Source: Candidatus Omnitrophota bacterium
Lineage (GTDB): Bacteria; Omnitrophota; Gorgyraeia; Gygaellales; Profunditerraquicolaceae
NCBI GenBank assembly: GCA_016208765.1
Contig: JACQXK010000060.1
Span: 1-42,333, forward strand
DNA: 42,333 nucleotides
Reading direction: 5' to 3'
Shown here: positions 6,150 through 13,961 of the stretch, in pieces
Position numbering within the stretch: the first letter of the stretch is position 1
Layout: each line of letters starts with the position of its first letter
The notes under the pieces: model-generated
Told to the model about the DNA's origin: nothing
Databases searched by the model: none
What the model saw: only the letters and a program-made list of their open reading frames with translations
Program-made: the position numbers and the translations under genes

Positions 6150-6653
6150 TTATTGCTTAAATTTAAAAAATGTATGCTTTCCTATTTTTACGGTTCTAAC
6201 CATAGAACGCGCCCACTTGGGCATACCATAAGTTTCAACCGCTTCATAGTGAGTCGCTCCGCGCGTAATATCTGGCGCACTCTGTTCAAATACTTTCTTA
6301 ACAATATCCTTTGCAATAAGCTCAGCCGACCGTCCCTCTCTTCTGACAAATTCATCCAGCCTTCTCCTTTTTAATGCCATAAGTCCTGTGTTCATTCCCA
6401 TATTAAGACGATTGCGAACACAGCAGGCCACGGCATACATACCTTGATAACCACCAGACACATCCTCTGCAATTAAACCTTTCCATAGATTAGTTGGATA
6501 AGATAATTCTGCCCGCGCAGGTTGAACATTACAGGAAAGACAAACAATACAGATGATTAATAAAACTATTGAAACTATTACAATTCCTATTAGCCTGTTC
6601 TGCTTGCGTTCTTGTGCCAAACGTTCAGCAATTCCAATGAATGTATTCTCCAC
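6150..6653 (-). CDS. SleB-like cell-wall hydrolase, membrane anchored
   Basis: I choose the GTG at 6653 because AGGAGG lies six bases before it; the longer frame from 6692 reads through a terminator-like hairpin. The 167-aa product has a membrane segment (about residues 20-41, LIGIVIVSIVLLIICIVCL), then a domain with NLWKGLIAEDVSGGYQGM, YAVACCVRNRL and, near the end, GATHYEA...PKWARSM...IGKHTFFKF. That pattern resembles the SleB/Hydrolase_2 family, which cleaves peptidoglycan glycan strands. In this block it could serve as a lysin. The conserved early Glu (IAED) is present. Confidence 0.65.
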   Translation of the reverse strand: MENTFIGIAERLAQERKQNRLIGIVIVSIVLLIICIVCLSCNVQPARAELSYPTNLWKGLIAEDVSGGYQGMYAVACCVRNRLNMGMNTGLMALKRRRLDEFVRREGRSAELIAKDIVKKVFEQSAPDITRGATHYEAVETYGMPKWARSMVRTVKIGKHTFFKFKQ

Positions 6654-6668
6654 CTTAACCCTCCTAAC

Positions 6669-6775
6669 AAAAAAGCCCCAGTTGCCCGGCAAGGCATAAA
6701 AAGTCCGCAGATCTTCGCTAAAAGAACTGCGGACTTAACTGGGGTATTGTTAGTAAATTGATTATCCTTGCCGGG
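6669..6775 (-). promoter_or_regulatory. Structured leader with overlapping terminator and anti-stem
   Basis: Read on the minus strand, three inverted pairs occur: B 6766-6775 with 6685-6694, A 6737-6744 with 6676-6683, and C 6727-6736 with 6701-6710. Stem A encloses C and ends in six T, directly before AGGAGG and the GTG start at 6653. Stem B crosses stem A, so B is either a competing antiterminator or half of a pseudoknot. A short leader frame begins at ATG 6784 with an AAGGA site and runs through it. A repeated GTAATG/CATTAC motif lies at 6798-6823. Confidence 0.55.
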
Positions 6776-6845
6776 TCTTTTCATTTATCTTATCCTTGTA
6801 ATGTAATGATCATTTTTTCATTACGTTTGTATTGGAAAGATAAAC

Positions 6846-6895
6846 AAAAAAACCGGACCGTTGTATTGACGAATCAATACTACAGTTCGGTTTTT
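6846..6895. terminator. Bidirectional intrinsic terminator
   Basis: A long imperfect hairpin starts with AAAAAAACCGGA and ends with TTCGGTTTTT; its inner stem is GTATTGA (6863-6869) with TCAATAC (6874-6880). It has T-runs for both directions. It separates the phage-like block from the UPF0251 gene. The remaining bases to 7045 hold no gene, only a short AT-rich stretch with a weak hairpin at 6919-6938. Confidence 0.75.
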
Positions 6896-7045
6896 CCGAC
6901 GATAATCGGATTATTACTTTATCCTGCTAACCCAGGATATATTATAGGAAGTTGCATAAGAGTGAATTTTCCCTCTTTTTAACCCTGTTTTTAATACCTT
7001 TGTTACTTCTGTCTTTTATTTTATAACTGATTGCTGGGCAGGTTT

Positions 7046-7354
7046 CTAATCACGTGAGCTAATTACGTACTGTCCCCCTTGAATCTTTATGGTGGCTCCA
7101 TTAATTAAAGCCGCTACCAAACTTTTTCGCGCTCTCTTAATGATCCGGCTAAAGGTCTGCTGTGATATATGCATGGATTTGGCTGCCTCTTTTTGGCCAA
7201 GGCCCATAAAATCAGCAAGACGCATAGCTTCAAACTCATCCATTCCAAGATTAACCTCATCAGGCCTACCGGGCCTGCCCCTTGGGCTAAAATGGCTTAT
7301 TTTAGGGTCATACTTGATAATCCTGTACTTTTTAGGCCTTCCGCGTAATTGCAT
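7046..7354 (-). CDS. UPF0251 (DUF134) DNA-binding protein
   Basis: This 102-aa protein opens with MQLRGRPKKYRII and contains MDEFEAMRLADFMGLGQKEA followed by MHISQQTFSRIIKRARK, the helix-turn-helix hallmark of the UPF0251/DUF134 family, related to sigma-factor region 4. Members are predicted transcription regulators, often near iron-sulphur or molybdenum-related genes; the target here is unknown. It ends with an unusual GATIKIQGGQYVI tail, which family members share as GxxLxIxGG. Length is normal. Confidence 0.88.
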   Translation of the reverse strand: MQLRGRPKKYRIIKYDPKISHFSPRGRPGRPDEVNLGMDEFEAMRLADFMGLGQKEAAKSMHISQQTFSRIIKRARKSLVAALINGATIKIQGGQYVISSRD

Positions 7355-7465
7355 ATAATATTATGTATTGAATAAGGCAACTTACCTGAACTTACCTACT
7401 TTTAACGCCATAGTTTAAATGAGTACATACTCATAAATAGTTATCTTAAAAACCCAGGAAAAACA

Positions 7466-7491
7466 GTAGCGGACGTTTAAACGTCCGCTAC
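7466..7491. repeat. 26-bp palindromic element, copy 1
   Basis: A perfect 26-bp palindrome with arms GTAGCGGACGTTT/AAACGTCCGCTAC lies in the 158-bp gap upstream of the UPF0251 gene. A related 26-bp copy with the same ends and TTTAAA centre sits at 22440-22465. The pair suggests a REP-like dispersed element. It could also act as a terminator, but no clear T-run follows. Confidence 0.7.
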
Positions 7492-7512
7492 ATCAAGGGC
7501 CTTGATTAAACT

Positions 7513-7707
7513 TTAAATTTCTGTTTCTTTTACAAGTTTGCGGTAATACTCAATGCACTTCTTACAAACCTTTGAGTCATTATTCCATTCAGGATGATCT
7601 TTGCGTATTAATTCAATTAAATATTCTTCTGCTTTTATATGTGCAATACTTACGTAATCGTCAATGTCTCTGTCGCAAATCTGGCAATGATATTTCATTT
7701 CAGGCAA
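7513..7707 (-). CDS. Small zinc-finger protein, 64 aa
   Basis: This acidic/basic mixed protein has CQICDRD near residue 8 and CKKCIEYY near residue 48, two CX2C pairs that should bind a zinc ion. No other domain fits in its length. It overlaps the next upstream gene by 13 bases and so is probably cotranscribed with the SAP-like protein. I do not recognise a named family. Confidence 0.6.
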   Translation of the reverse strand: MPEMKYHCQICDRDIDDYVSIAHIKAEEYLIELIRKDHPEWNNDSKVCKKCIEYYRKLVKETEI

Positions 7708-7877
7708 TCACTTCTCCAGCAGCAAGCCAATTGGGCGCAATTCTTGCCGGAAGTGCCAAAACAGGCAAAATTACCCTCAGCGCTCTGGATACTACGAATC
7801 AAGTCTTTTTTGGAAAACTTCCAAGTATCTTTTATCCCTACGTTCCTTGCCTTTTTTTCAATTTCTGAAAGTCTCAT
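7695..7877 (-). CDS. SAP/Rho-N-like small protein, 60 aa
   Basis: MRLSEIEKKARNVGIKDTWK and FSKKDLIRSIQSAEG form a two-helix SAP/Rho N-terminal-like motif, which usually binds nucleic acid. The C-terminal half is Cys-rich (CFGTSGKNC, CCWRSDC) and may bind a metal. I recall small proteins of this exact layout in several deep-branching anaerobes, but without a known role. It overlaps the zinc-finger gene downstream. Confidence 0.65.
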   Translation of the reverse strand: MRLSEIEKKARNVGIKDTWKFSKKDLIRSIQSAEGNFACFGTSGKNCAQLACCWRSDCLK

Positions 7878-7908
7878 TCTTTAACGCCCTCCCCTCTCTT
7901 ACTTTGGA

Positions 7909-8301
7909 TTAAATTTTATAAACCTTATCCTGCTTTCTGACCCTTGAACTAACCAAGAGCCCAATTTCTTTGCCTTTTCCCGCTGAATTTATTGTAACGT
8001 GATCCAATTGCATTGAATCAATGCTTTGAGTTAAATCAGTAGTGTGGCCCTTTATTTTTATATTGTCTCCTGAAGATAATTGTCCGCTAAGCTTAATTGC
8101 TGCTGCGCTGACCTTAGGAAAATAATGCGTAACTACCCCAACGATTTTTCCTTCAACCAAGTTAGCGTTTTCTTTCTTAACAACTTTTTTTGGTTGAGCG
8201 CGTTTCTTAGCAGGTTTCTTTTTTGCTACGACCTTCTTGACTATCTTTTTTTTAGAGACGATTTTCTTTTTGCTCTTAATTTTCTTCTTTTTTAAAACCA
8301 T
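7909..8301 (-). CDS. EF-Tu domain-2-like protein with lysine-rich tail
   Basis: I choose ATG 8301 (MVLKKKK...), preceded by a GGCGGTGGAG ribosome site, over the longer frame that runs into the upstream gene. Residues 1-46 are almost entirely Lys/Val/Ala, like a histone-H1-type or ribosomal nucleic-acid-binding tail. Residues about 50-130 (VEGKIVGVVTHYF...SSGDNIKIKGHTTDLTQ) form a translation-factor beta-barrel like EF-Tu domain 2. Free-standing proteins with this barrel are annotated as elongation-factor-like. The GTPase domain is absent. A role at the ribosome or nucleoid is inferred. Confidence 0.65.
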   Translation of the reverse strand: MVLKKKKIKSKKKIVSKKKIVKKVVAKKKPAKKRAQPKKVVKKENANLVEGKIVGVVTHYFPKVSAAAIKLSGQLSSGDNIKIKGHTTDLTQSIDSMQLDHVTINSAGKGKEIGLLVSSRVRKQDKVYKI

Positions 8302-8314
8302 GCTCCACCGCCTT

Positions 8315-8641
8315 TCAAAGGATAACTTTTTCTGCAATGCGCGAAACAAAAGGGATTTTAATACAATTTCCTTTTATCGCATTAAAAATACCCCACAAGG
8401 ACACCAGAACAAAAACCGAGAATCCCAATGTTTTAATTAAAACTTGCAAAAGCGGAATGACCGAAAGAATAAAACTAACCACCTCAATAACAAAAAGCAC
8501 CAGCCCTTGCTTGGCATGATAAAGAACAAACTTATTATCTTTCTTTAAAATTAAACTTACAACGCAGAGAAAACTGATATAAGAAATTACGGCAAAAAAC
8601 TTGCCTTCTTGAATTTCTTCATTTACTAAAGGATCCGACAT
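8315..8641 (-). CDS. DUF4870/Tic20-like membrane protein
   Basis: This 108-aa protein has an acidic N-terminus (NEEIQEGKFFAVISY) and three or four hydrophobic segments, with the LYHAKQGLVLFV motif near residue 43 that marks the DUF4870/Tic20-like family. It is an inner-membrane protein of unknown function. It lies between the EF-Tu-like gene and the ParA-CBM48 gene, with short gaps, so could be cotranscribed with both. Confidence 0.72.
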   Translation of the reverse strand: MSDPLVNEEIQEGKFFAVISYISFLCVVSLILKKDNKFVLYHAKQGLVLFVIEVVSFILSVIPLLQVLIKTLGFSVFVLVSLWGIFNAIKGNCIKIPFVSRIAEKVIL

Positions 8642-8650
8642 AAACGCCTG

Positions 8651-9760
8651 TTAAGATTTATTTAAACCCACCTCAATCAAAGAATCCATTGTGCCATAAG
8701 GGTTGACTTCTTTAGCAGGATTACCTGAATCTTCCGTCCATTTTCCATCAATCACAAAACGATAATGATATTTTCCAGGAATCAGGTTCACTTTCTTACG
8801 CCAAGTACCATTCTCAGCTTCCATGCGATTCTTGGTATCAGTAGACCAGTTATTAAAATCACCAACTAAGAAAACTTCCTTTGCCCCAGGAGCTGATACT
8901 GTAAAAAATATTTCGTTTAATTTAGGCAACTTCTCTTTTATAACTTCCTTCATCTTTTTCTCTATTGCAGCAGGGGTAATTGCAGCTGGTGCTAAATGCG
9001 GAGTTTTTTCTTCGGTAATAATCTCACGCGAAAGGCTGAAATAATCTTTCGCTCCACGGCAGTATTTATCAAAATTAAAAATATGGGTACCTTGATTCTG
9101 GGCTTCCTTAAGCTTGACGTTAACATGGATAATATTGCTGAACATTCCTGCCTTGAAACTTGATTTAATCCGTTCAAGCATTGTAAAAGAATGCCTGAGG
9201 CGAGAATCAAAATTAGTCACTAAAACCCGGAAACTTACAGAATGGTTCAACCTGTCCTTAACTAAATCCATTATGCTTAAAAGCTGCGAAAGGCCTTCCA
9301 AGGAGAAGCGGCTTGCTTCTACGGGGATGATCACCTCACTTGAAGCACGGATAGCATTGATGGTAAGAATACCTAAATTTGGCGGACAATCAATTAAAAC
9401 ATAATCATAGAAATTCTTAAGATTATTCAGAGTATCCCAGACACGGGATTCCCTGCCGATTTCCCCTGCTAATTCCTGCTCAAGCGTGCTTAAAATAATG
9501 CTTGATGGGGCAATATCAAAATTGTCATCTACTTTGCGAATAATATCATCCAGGCGTGCTTTTTTATTGGTAAGCTTTGAAAGGACATTGTAAATACTCA
9601 GTTCAGTCTTAATATTCAACCCAAGGGTTGCATGCGCCTGCGGGTCAAGGTCAATTAATAAAACTTTTCTTCCATTATTTGCCAGTGAAGCCGCTAAATT
9701 TATTGCAGTGGTCGTTTTTCCGCATCCGCCTTTCTGATTTGTAATGGAAATTATGCGCAT
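8651..9760 (-). CDS. ParA-family ATPase fused to a glycogen-binding CBM48 domain
   Basis: Residues 1-230 are a ParA/Soj ATPase: deviant Walker A KGGCGKTTTAINLAASL near residue 10, DLDPQAHATLGL near 38, and DCPPNLGILTINAIRAS near 125. Residues about 290-369 are a separate AMPK-beta/CBM48 glycogen-binding domain (FFTVSAPGAKEVFLVGDFNN and GTWRKKVNLIPGKYHYRFVI). A linker near 250-285 joins them. No ParB gene or obvious parS lies nearby. The downstream neighbours include no other partition genes, whereas upstream are a jelly-roll protein and a GH57 glycosidase. I infer a ParA-type positioning ATPase that may recognise glycogen or another alpha-glucan. Confidence 0.88.
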   Translation of the reverse strand: MRIISITNQKGGCGKTTTAINLAASLANNGRKVLLIDLDPQAHATLGLNIKTELSIYNVLSKLTNKKARLDDIIRKVDDNFDIAPSSIILSTLEQELAGEIGRESRVWDTLNNLKNFYDYVLIDCPPNLGILTINAIRASSEVIIPVEASRFSLEGLSQLLSIMDLVKDRLNHSVSFRVLVTNFDSRLRHSFTMLERIKSSFKAGMFSNIIHVNVKLKEAQNQGTHIFNFDKYCRGAKDYFSLSREIITEEKTPHLAPAAITPAAIEKKMKEVIKEKLPKLNEIFFTVSAPGAKEVFLVGDFNNWSTDTKNRMEAENGTWRKKVNLIPGKYHYRFVIDGKWTEDSGNPAKEVNPYGTMDSLIEVGLNKS

Positions 9761-9786
9761 ACTCTTGCCTCCTGAGGTTAAAAGTT

Positions 9787-10350
9787 TTATTTTAGCAACC
9801 TGATGTTATCTATATAAACAACACCCTTTTTGCTCTTCGCGTTCCACTCTTCAACGCAAAATGAAAGGGTAGCCATTTCCGACCAGTCATGGATATGCTT
9901 AAAGTCTGCCAGGTTTATCTTAAAATCTCCCCAGTTCCGCGGAATATCTTTTATATAAACCTCAGACTTTTCTTTAAAAACATTCACAAATTCAATGCGC
10001 AACGATAATTTTTCTTCAAAATTAATGTTCTTCACGGAAAAACCAAGGACATTATATCTATTAAGGTTTAATTTGTTTAAATTAAGGGAGAATATTTCTT
10101 TTTTGGCGGGATCAAAATTAAAATTAATCTTTGTCGGGCTTTCAGATAAGAAAAGCGCAATTTCCTTATGATAAGCCATCCCCTTGACAACATTTCCAAA
10201 ATAAATTGCTCCAACAGAAATAAATAAAACCAATAATAGCACAACAACTTTATGCTGTTGAAACGTAAAAGGCTTTGCCTTTTTTTTCTTTTTAGAGGAA
10301 GCGTCAAGGTAAATCTTTGCTAAATGCTCATAAATATCTTTTTTATCCAT
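9787..10350 (-). CDS. Membrane-anchored CIA30/CBM11-like jelly-roll protein
   Basis: This 187-aa protein has a cytoplasmic Lys-rich head (SSKKKKKAK), one transmembrane helix at about residues 34-54 (VVVLLLVLFISVGAIYF), then an extracytoplasmic beta-sandwich. The end (IPRNWGDFKINLADFKHIHD ... VYIDNIRLLK) matches the jelly-roll pattern of CIA30/CBM11-type carbohydrate-associated domains, in which the final strand reads YIDNIRL. It sits between the GH57 gene and the ParA-CBM48 gene. Substrate is unknown. Confidence 0.62.
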   Translation of the reverse strand: MDKKDIYEHLAKIYLDASSKKKKKAKPFTFQQHKVVVLLLVLFISVGAIYFGNVVKGMAYHKEIALFLSESPTKINFNFDPAKKEIFSLNLNKLNLNRYNVLGFSVKNINFEEKLSLRIEFVNVFKEKSEVYIKDIPRNWGDFKINLADFKHIHDWSEMATLSFCVEEWNAKSKKGVVYIDNIRLLK

Positions 10351-10421
10351 TTTCCCTCAAGTATTTTACTTTTTATAACATAAAAGCATATAGCTGTCAA
10401 TATGTTATTGCAATTCTTACA

Positions 10422-11987
10422 TTAAATAGGATAATTCAAATAATCTGGTATTTCTTTATTTAATATTCTATAAAAATTTGATAAATGCATACGAAAAAGT
10501 TTATCAAAACTTCCGTTCGGGTCTTCCCCATACCACCAAAACCAATCGCTTCCTTCTAAAACATACATTTGTTTCCATGCCAATTCCAGCTTATCGTTTA
10601 TCCCTAACCGCATATCGCTATTTAGAACTTCCTGAAATTCTTTGCGTGCTTTTGCAAGATATTCCCAGGCCTTAACCTTCTGTGGATTTCCGATCCACTT
10701 GCCAAATTCTCCATAAATCCAGGAACCGGCGGCAAGGCGCTTGATTTCAAATTTAGGCGGAAACTTTTTTAAATACTGGCTGGGAGTAATGGTTGTAATT
10801 AATTTTGATTCAGACAACCTTGCATAAAGCAAATTTAAGAAATCATGGCCGTCATTTATAAAATATTCCCAGGCATTCTCTCCGTCCATTGCAATCGCAA
10901 CAAATATGTCTTTACCGACAAATGCCTTAGCGGTTTCTTCCAAATGCTTCATAAAATCATCTACTGCATGTTCCGGCTTCCAATTGCTATACGAAAACCC
11001 GATCAAATCAGAAAGGTTCCTATCACGAAAGATAATATTCAGTTCCCCTTCTTCTCTTTTTAAAAGATGAGGTTGATACAAAAGCTCAGTATCCCTTTTC
11101 TTTCTTTTTAATGATCTAAACAGGATGGCTTCGTCAGCCACAATCCACTTAATACCTGATTTAATTATAAAAGGCAGGATATGCTCGCTGACAGATTCTT
11201 CCGACGGCCACATACCAAGCGGTTTTGACCCAAATTTATCCTGAAAATATTCTACCGCGTTATCAACCTGGGCCTTAGCATCTTCAGGATAAGAAAAATT
11301 AACCTTTGGAAGCACAGCTCGCGGGTTTGCTTCTTTAGCAGTGTTTGTATTATAAAGTAACGGCAGGATAGGATGATAAAACGGGGTAACCGTAACCTCT
11401 ACCTGTTCTGATTGTGCAGCCTCTTTATAGGCCGGGATTATTTCTTCAAGTATAACTAAATGCTTATCCAGAACCGCACGTTTGTCCTCTTCATTAAAAA
11501 ACCTTGCCTTGCTAACAACCCTTTTTAATTCCGGTAAACTCTCCCTGAAAGATGGATCAATCCATGCCAAATTGAACCAAACCTGCAAATCAAGAAAATC
11601 CTGCTCGGTGAATTCCTTACCGGCTTTCATTTTAGAATAAAGCTCGTGATATCGCGGGCTAAAAGCAATTACCTTATCAGGGTTAATTGAGAAAAAGTTA
11701 TTTAAAATAAACTCTTTCTCTTCTAAGGTCAATAGCTTTGCCTGTTTGTAAGAAAGCTCTAAGAATTTATCTTTGATTGTCCTGTGCGTATAATCTTCAA
11801 TCTGCTCCAATAATGAAGGCACAAGATTAAATGTCTGTTTGATCTTGGGGTATTTTCCTAAGATCTGCAGCATATCCAGATAATCTTTTGTACCATGCAG
11901 CCTTACCCAGGGATAATCTGTTTCCTGTGTAAGCAGATTAACATAGTAAGGCTGATGCATATGAAAAATGAAAGACAGATATAACAT
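10422..11987 (-). CDS. Glycoside hydrolase family 57 protein
   Basis: This 521-aa protein opens with LSFIFHMHQPYYVN, the GH57 N-terminal HQP signature. GMWPSEESVSEHILPF near residue 258 holds the presumed catalytic Glu, and AIAMDGENAWEYF near residue 367 the acid Asp. WFWWYGED near residue 485 is also typical of the DUF3536/GH57 group. GH57 enzymes hydrolyse or transfer alpha-1,4 or alpha-1,6 glucan bonds (amylase, amylopullulanase, branching enzyme). No signal peptide is seen, so it acts in the cytoplasm, probably on storage glucan. The nearby CBM48-ParA fusion supports this context. Confidence 0.9.
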   Translation of the reverse strand: MLYLSFIFHMHQPYYVNLLTQETDYPWVRLHGTKDYLDMLQILGKYPKIKQTFNLVPSLLEQIEDYTHRTIKDKFLELSYKQAKLLTLEEKEFILNNFFSINPDKVIAFSPRYHELYSKMKAGKEFTEQDFLDLQVWFNLAWIDPSFRESLPELKRVVSKARFFNEEDKRAVLDKHLVILEEIIPAYKEAAQSEQVEVTVTPFYHPILPLLYNTNTAKEANPRAVLPKVNFSYPEDAKAQVDNAVEYFQDKFGSKPLGMWPSEESVSEHILPFIIKSGIKWIVADEAILFRSLKRKKRDTELLYQPHLLKREEGELNIIFRDRNLSDLIGFSYSNWKPEHAVDDFMKHLEETAKAFVGKDIFVAIAMDGENAWEYFINDGHDFLNLLYARLSESKLITTITPSQYLKKFPPKFEIKRLAAGSWIYGEFGKWIGNPQKVKAWEYLAKARKEFQEVLNSDMRLGINDKLELAWKQMYVLEGSDWFWWYGEDPNGSFDKLFRMHLSNFYRILNKEIPDYLNYPI

Positions 11988-12028
11988 ATTTTAAGAAATC
12001 CGGATAGGCCTATAATAAGGGTGTTAAC

Positions 12029-12066
12029 AAAAAACCCTTGAGGGATTACTCCCCCAAGGGTTTTTT
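12029..12066 (-). terminator. Intrinsic terminator after the porin gene
   Basis: Arms AAAAAACCCTTG (12029-12040) and CAAGGGTTTTTT (12055-12066) make a strong hairpin with poly-T on both strands. It begins 17 bases past the porin stop codon. It can also serve the opposite strand. Confidence 0.88.
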
Positions 12067-12082
12067 GCATACATAAACTTGC

Positions 12083-13489
12083 TTAGAATGTAACTTTCAT
12101 TGAACCAATAACTTCACTTGCGGTGTCGCTGTTGGCTTTTGCAAAAGAAGCACCAGGTAAAAAGATGCCTCCCATTAAACCAAACTGCACATCTTCAGTG
12201 TAGTCATAGGTAGCTGTAAGATCAACTTCCTGTCCGGCAAATCTTCTGCCAGTCATATTGTAGTTATCTGTGCCGTTTCTTGCGGTGGCTGTAACTACGT
12301 TTACGCCATTTGGATAAGCCTTTGCCCACCAGAATGCATAATATTCACCTTTTAAGGTCACATCATCAACTGGTTTCATGGAAACGATACCACCGATAAT
12401 ATGAGCATTGGTTTGGTTAAACAAAGCATTGGCAATATCGCCAAACTTTTGGTTCTCAAACATTGGATCCCAGCCGCGCCATGCGCCGTTGTTGTTATCA
12501 ACAACATTATTCTCATGATCGCCGCTGAAATACGCATAGCAAAGCGAAGTAACTGGATTATACTTAACTTTCTTCCAGTTATAAGTAAGCATGGTTTCCA
12601 GTGCAAAAGCCCTGCGGTCTACTGCATGAGTAGGAGTAGCTGCTGTATAATTAGTATCTGTCGTCTGAGGTACTCTTGTTCCAAACTGAAAAGCACCTTC
12701 AACCTGAGCGGTTAAATTCTCAATCGGCTCGCTGGACACCCTTGCGCCGACGGTATTAACTGTATCAGGAGAACTCTTTCTGATCGTAGGATCAGTAGCG
12801 GCTCTTCCGGTGCGTTTCTCCCAAAAATAACCTTCAATAATAGTGTTCTTTTTCCCTAAATTGTAGTTAAGGTTTACACCATAAAGATCCATATCATCAT
12901 TTGGCTTTAAACCAGTCTCATTTATTTTTGCGGCAACTATATCTACAACCAGAGGATCATAATTCAAGGTTGCGCGAACAGCATCAAATGACTTGCGTGC
13001 TGTTAAATCACGGTCAGCACCATTAGCAGCCGTACCGAAAAACGGGCTGGCAGTTGTAACCTGGTTATTGGTATCAGGATCACCAAGGATCATATCATTT
13101 CCAAAATGCAGTTCCTGACGGCCAACGGTCAAGGTCAATGGTGAATACAAGAACTCTTTCATTGTTACATAAGCTAAATCCAGATTAATATCTGTATTTA
13201 CGCCACTAGTACCAGAATTATTGGTTTCATTACCCCAATATCTTTCATTGAGCAACCTGACTGTAGCAATAACATTATCTGTAAGGTCGGCATCAATTCT
13301 TACTCTAGCAATGCTTGCTAAAGCATTTTCTGTTGCCTGATTATTGCCACCTCTCATTGCCAAGTTACGGCTGATTCCGTAAACGGTTAAATCACCGCTT
13401 ACTTTTACATTCTGCACTTCTGCGTATGCGGCAAAAGCAATGCCGACTACGAAGGCTAATGTCAGAATTAATATTAAACGTTTACCCAT
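12083..13489 (-). CDS. Outer-membrane beta-barrel porin (alginate-export-like)
   Basis: This 468-aa protein has a Sec signal peptide of about 23 residues (KRLILILTLAFVVGIAFAAYA, cut before EVQ). The rest is beta-strand rich with alternating aromatic residues (VKVSGDLTVYGISRN, LTLTVGRQELHFGNDM, GLMGGIFLPGASF) and ends in MKVTF, the aromatic C-terminal residue recognised by the Bam machine. The arrangement resembles alginate-export (AlgE-type) porins. It is monocistronic between a promoter at 13661-13689 and a terminator. Start ATG 13489 has AAAGGAGGAAAC. Substrate is unknown. Confidence 0.82.
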   Translation of the reverse strand: MGKRLILILTLAFVVGIAFAAYAEVQNVKVSGDLTVYGISRNLAMRGGNNQATENALASIARVRIDADLTDNVIATVRLLNERYWGNETNNSGTSGVNTDINLDLAYVTMKEFLYSPLTLTVGRQELHFGNDMILGDPDTNNQVTTASPFFGTAANGADRDLTARKSFDAVRATLNYDPLVVDIVAAKINETGLKPNDDMDLYGVNLNYNLGKKNTIIEGYFWEKRTGRAATDPTIRKSSPDTVNTVGARVSSEPIENLTAQVEGAFQFGTRVPQTTDTNYTAATPTHAVDRRAFALETMLTYNWKKVKYNPVTSLCYAYFSGDHENNVVDNNNGAWRGWDPMFENQKFGDIANALFNQTNAHIIGGIVSMKPVDDVTLKGEYYAFWWAKAYPNGVNVVTATARNGTDNYNMTGRRFAGQEVDLTATYDYTEDVQFGLMGGIFLPGASFAKANSDTASEVIGSMKVTF

Positions 13490-13660
13490 TTTGAGTTTCC
13501 TCCTTTAAAAAAACTTTAATATATTCAACTAGGTTAAAAATGTCCTAGATAATTTCTATATATGTATATCGCCGGATTTTCCTGACTTCAGGCTGCTTTT
13601 ATCTTCACCTCCTTTTCACCTAAAATTAAAGCCATTTCCAGCGGTATATCCAATTGACTT

Positions 13661-13689
13661 TTTTTAACACATAACTCTTTATTTGTCAA
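13661..13689 (-). promoter_or_regulatory. Probable promoter for the porin gene
   Basis: On the minus strand TTGACA (13684-13689) is followed after 17 bases by TAAAAA (13661-13666). The predicted leader is about 160 bases long; it contains a perfect AAAGGAGGTGA sequence near 13600-13610 and a small CCTGA/TCAGG hairpin, without a recognised riboswitch. The -10 element is weak. Confidence 0.5.
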
Positions 13690-13706
13690 GAGTTTTTTGA
13701 AAATAA

Positions 13707-13859
13707 CTACTTACGGGGTTTTATTTCTACGGGGGTCAACTTAATATAATTATCCTTAATATCAATGACAAAAAGCTCATTTGGCCTCAAATTGAGCTTT
13801 TTTACGACGGAATTTGGAATTGTAAGCTGATTTTTTGCTTTAAGTTTGGCAATTGTCAT
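13707..13859 (-). CDS. AbrB/MazE-type DNA-binding protein
   Basis: From ATG 13859 the 50-aa product reads MTIAKLKAKNQLTIPNSVVK, a SpoVT-AbrB/MazE swapped-hairpin domain (the LTIPxxVxKxL motif), which binds DNA as a dimer. The ribosome site is GGAAGGGGG. An upstream extension to 13910 is excluded because it overlaps the promoter. The length fits an antitoxin or transition-state regulator, but no toxin gene follows; downstream is the porin promoter, about 20 bases away, so it might influence that gene. Confidence 0.75.
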   Translation of the reverse strand: MTIAKLKAKNQLTIPNSVVKKLNLRPNELFVIDIKDNYIKLTPVEIKPRK

Positions 13860-13882
13860 ATCCACTGCCCCCTTCCATATAA

Positions 13883-13910
13883 AGTATAACATATGTAGGA
13901 AAGTTTGCAA
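13883..13910 (-). promoter_or_regulatory. Promoter for the AbrB-type gene
   Basis: On the minus strand TTGCAA (13905-13910) is followed after 16 bases by TATACT (13883-13888), near-consensus sigma-70 elements. Start ATG is at 13859, giving a short leader. Confidence 0.65.
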
Positions 13911-13961
13911 GTTTGACTATGCCAATATGCGATTTTCTAACTTTTTGATTAAAAGAAAGGT

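Noticed and set aside
6590-6784. 64-aa frame reading through the structured leader
   Set aside because: It overlaps the wall-hydrolase start and stems; kept only as a possible leader peptide, not a gene.
7466-7491. CRISPR repeat
   Set aside because: Only one copy at the site, no regularly spaced array or spacers.
13500-13660. Riboswitch in the long porin leader
   Set aside because: Small hairpin and purine-rich site are visible, but no known riboswitch core could be recognised.
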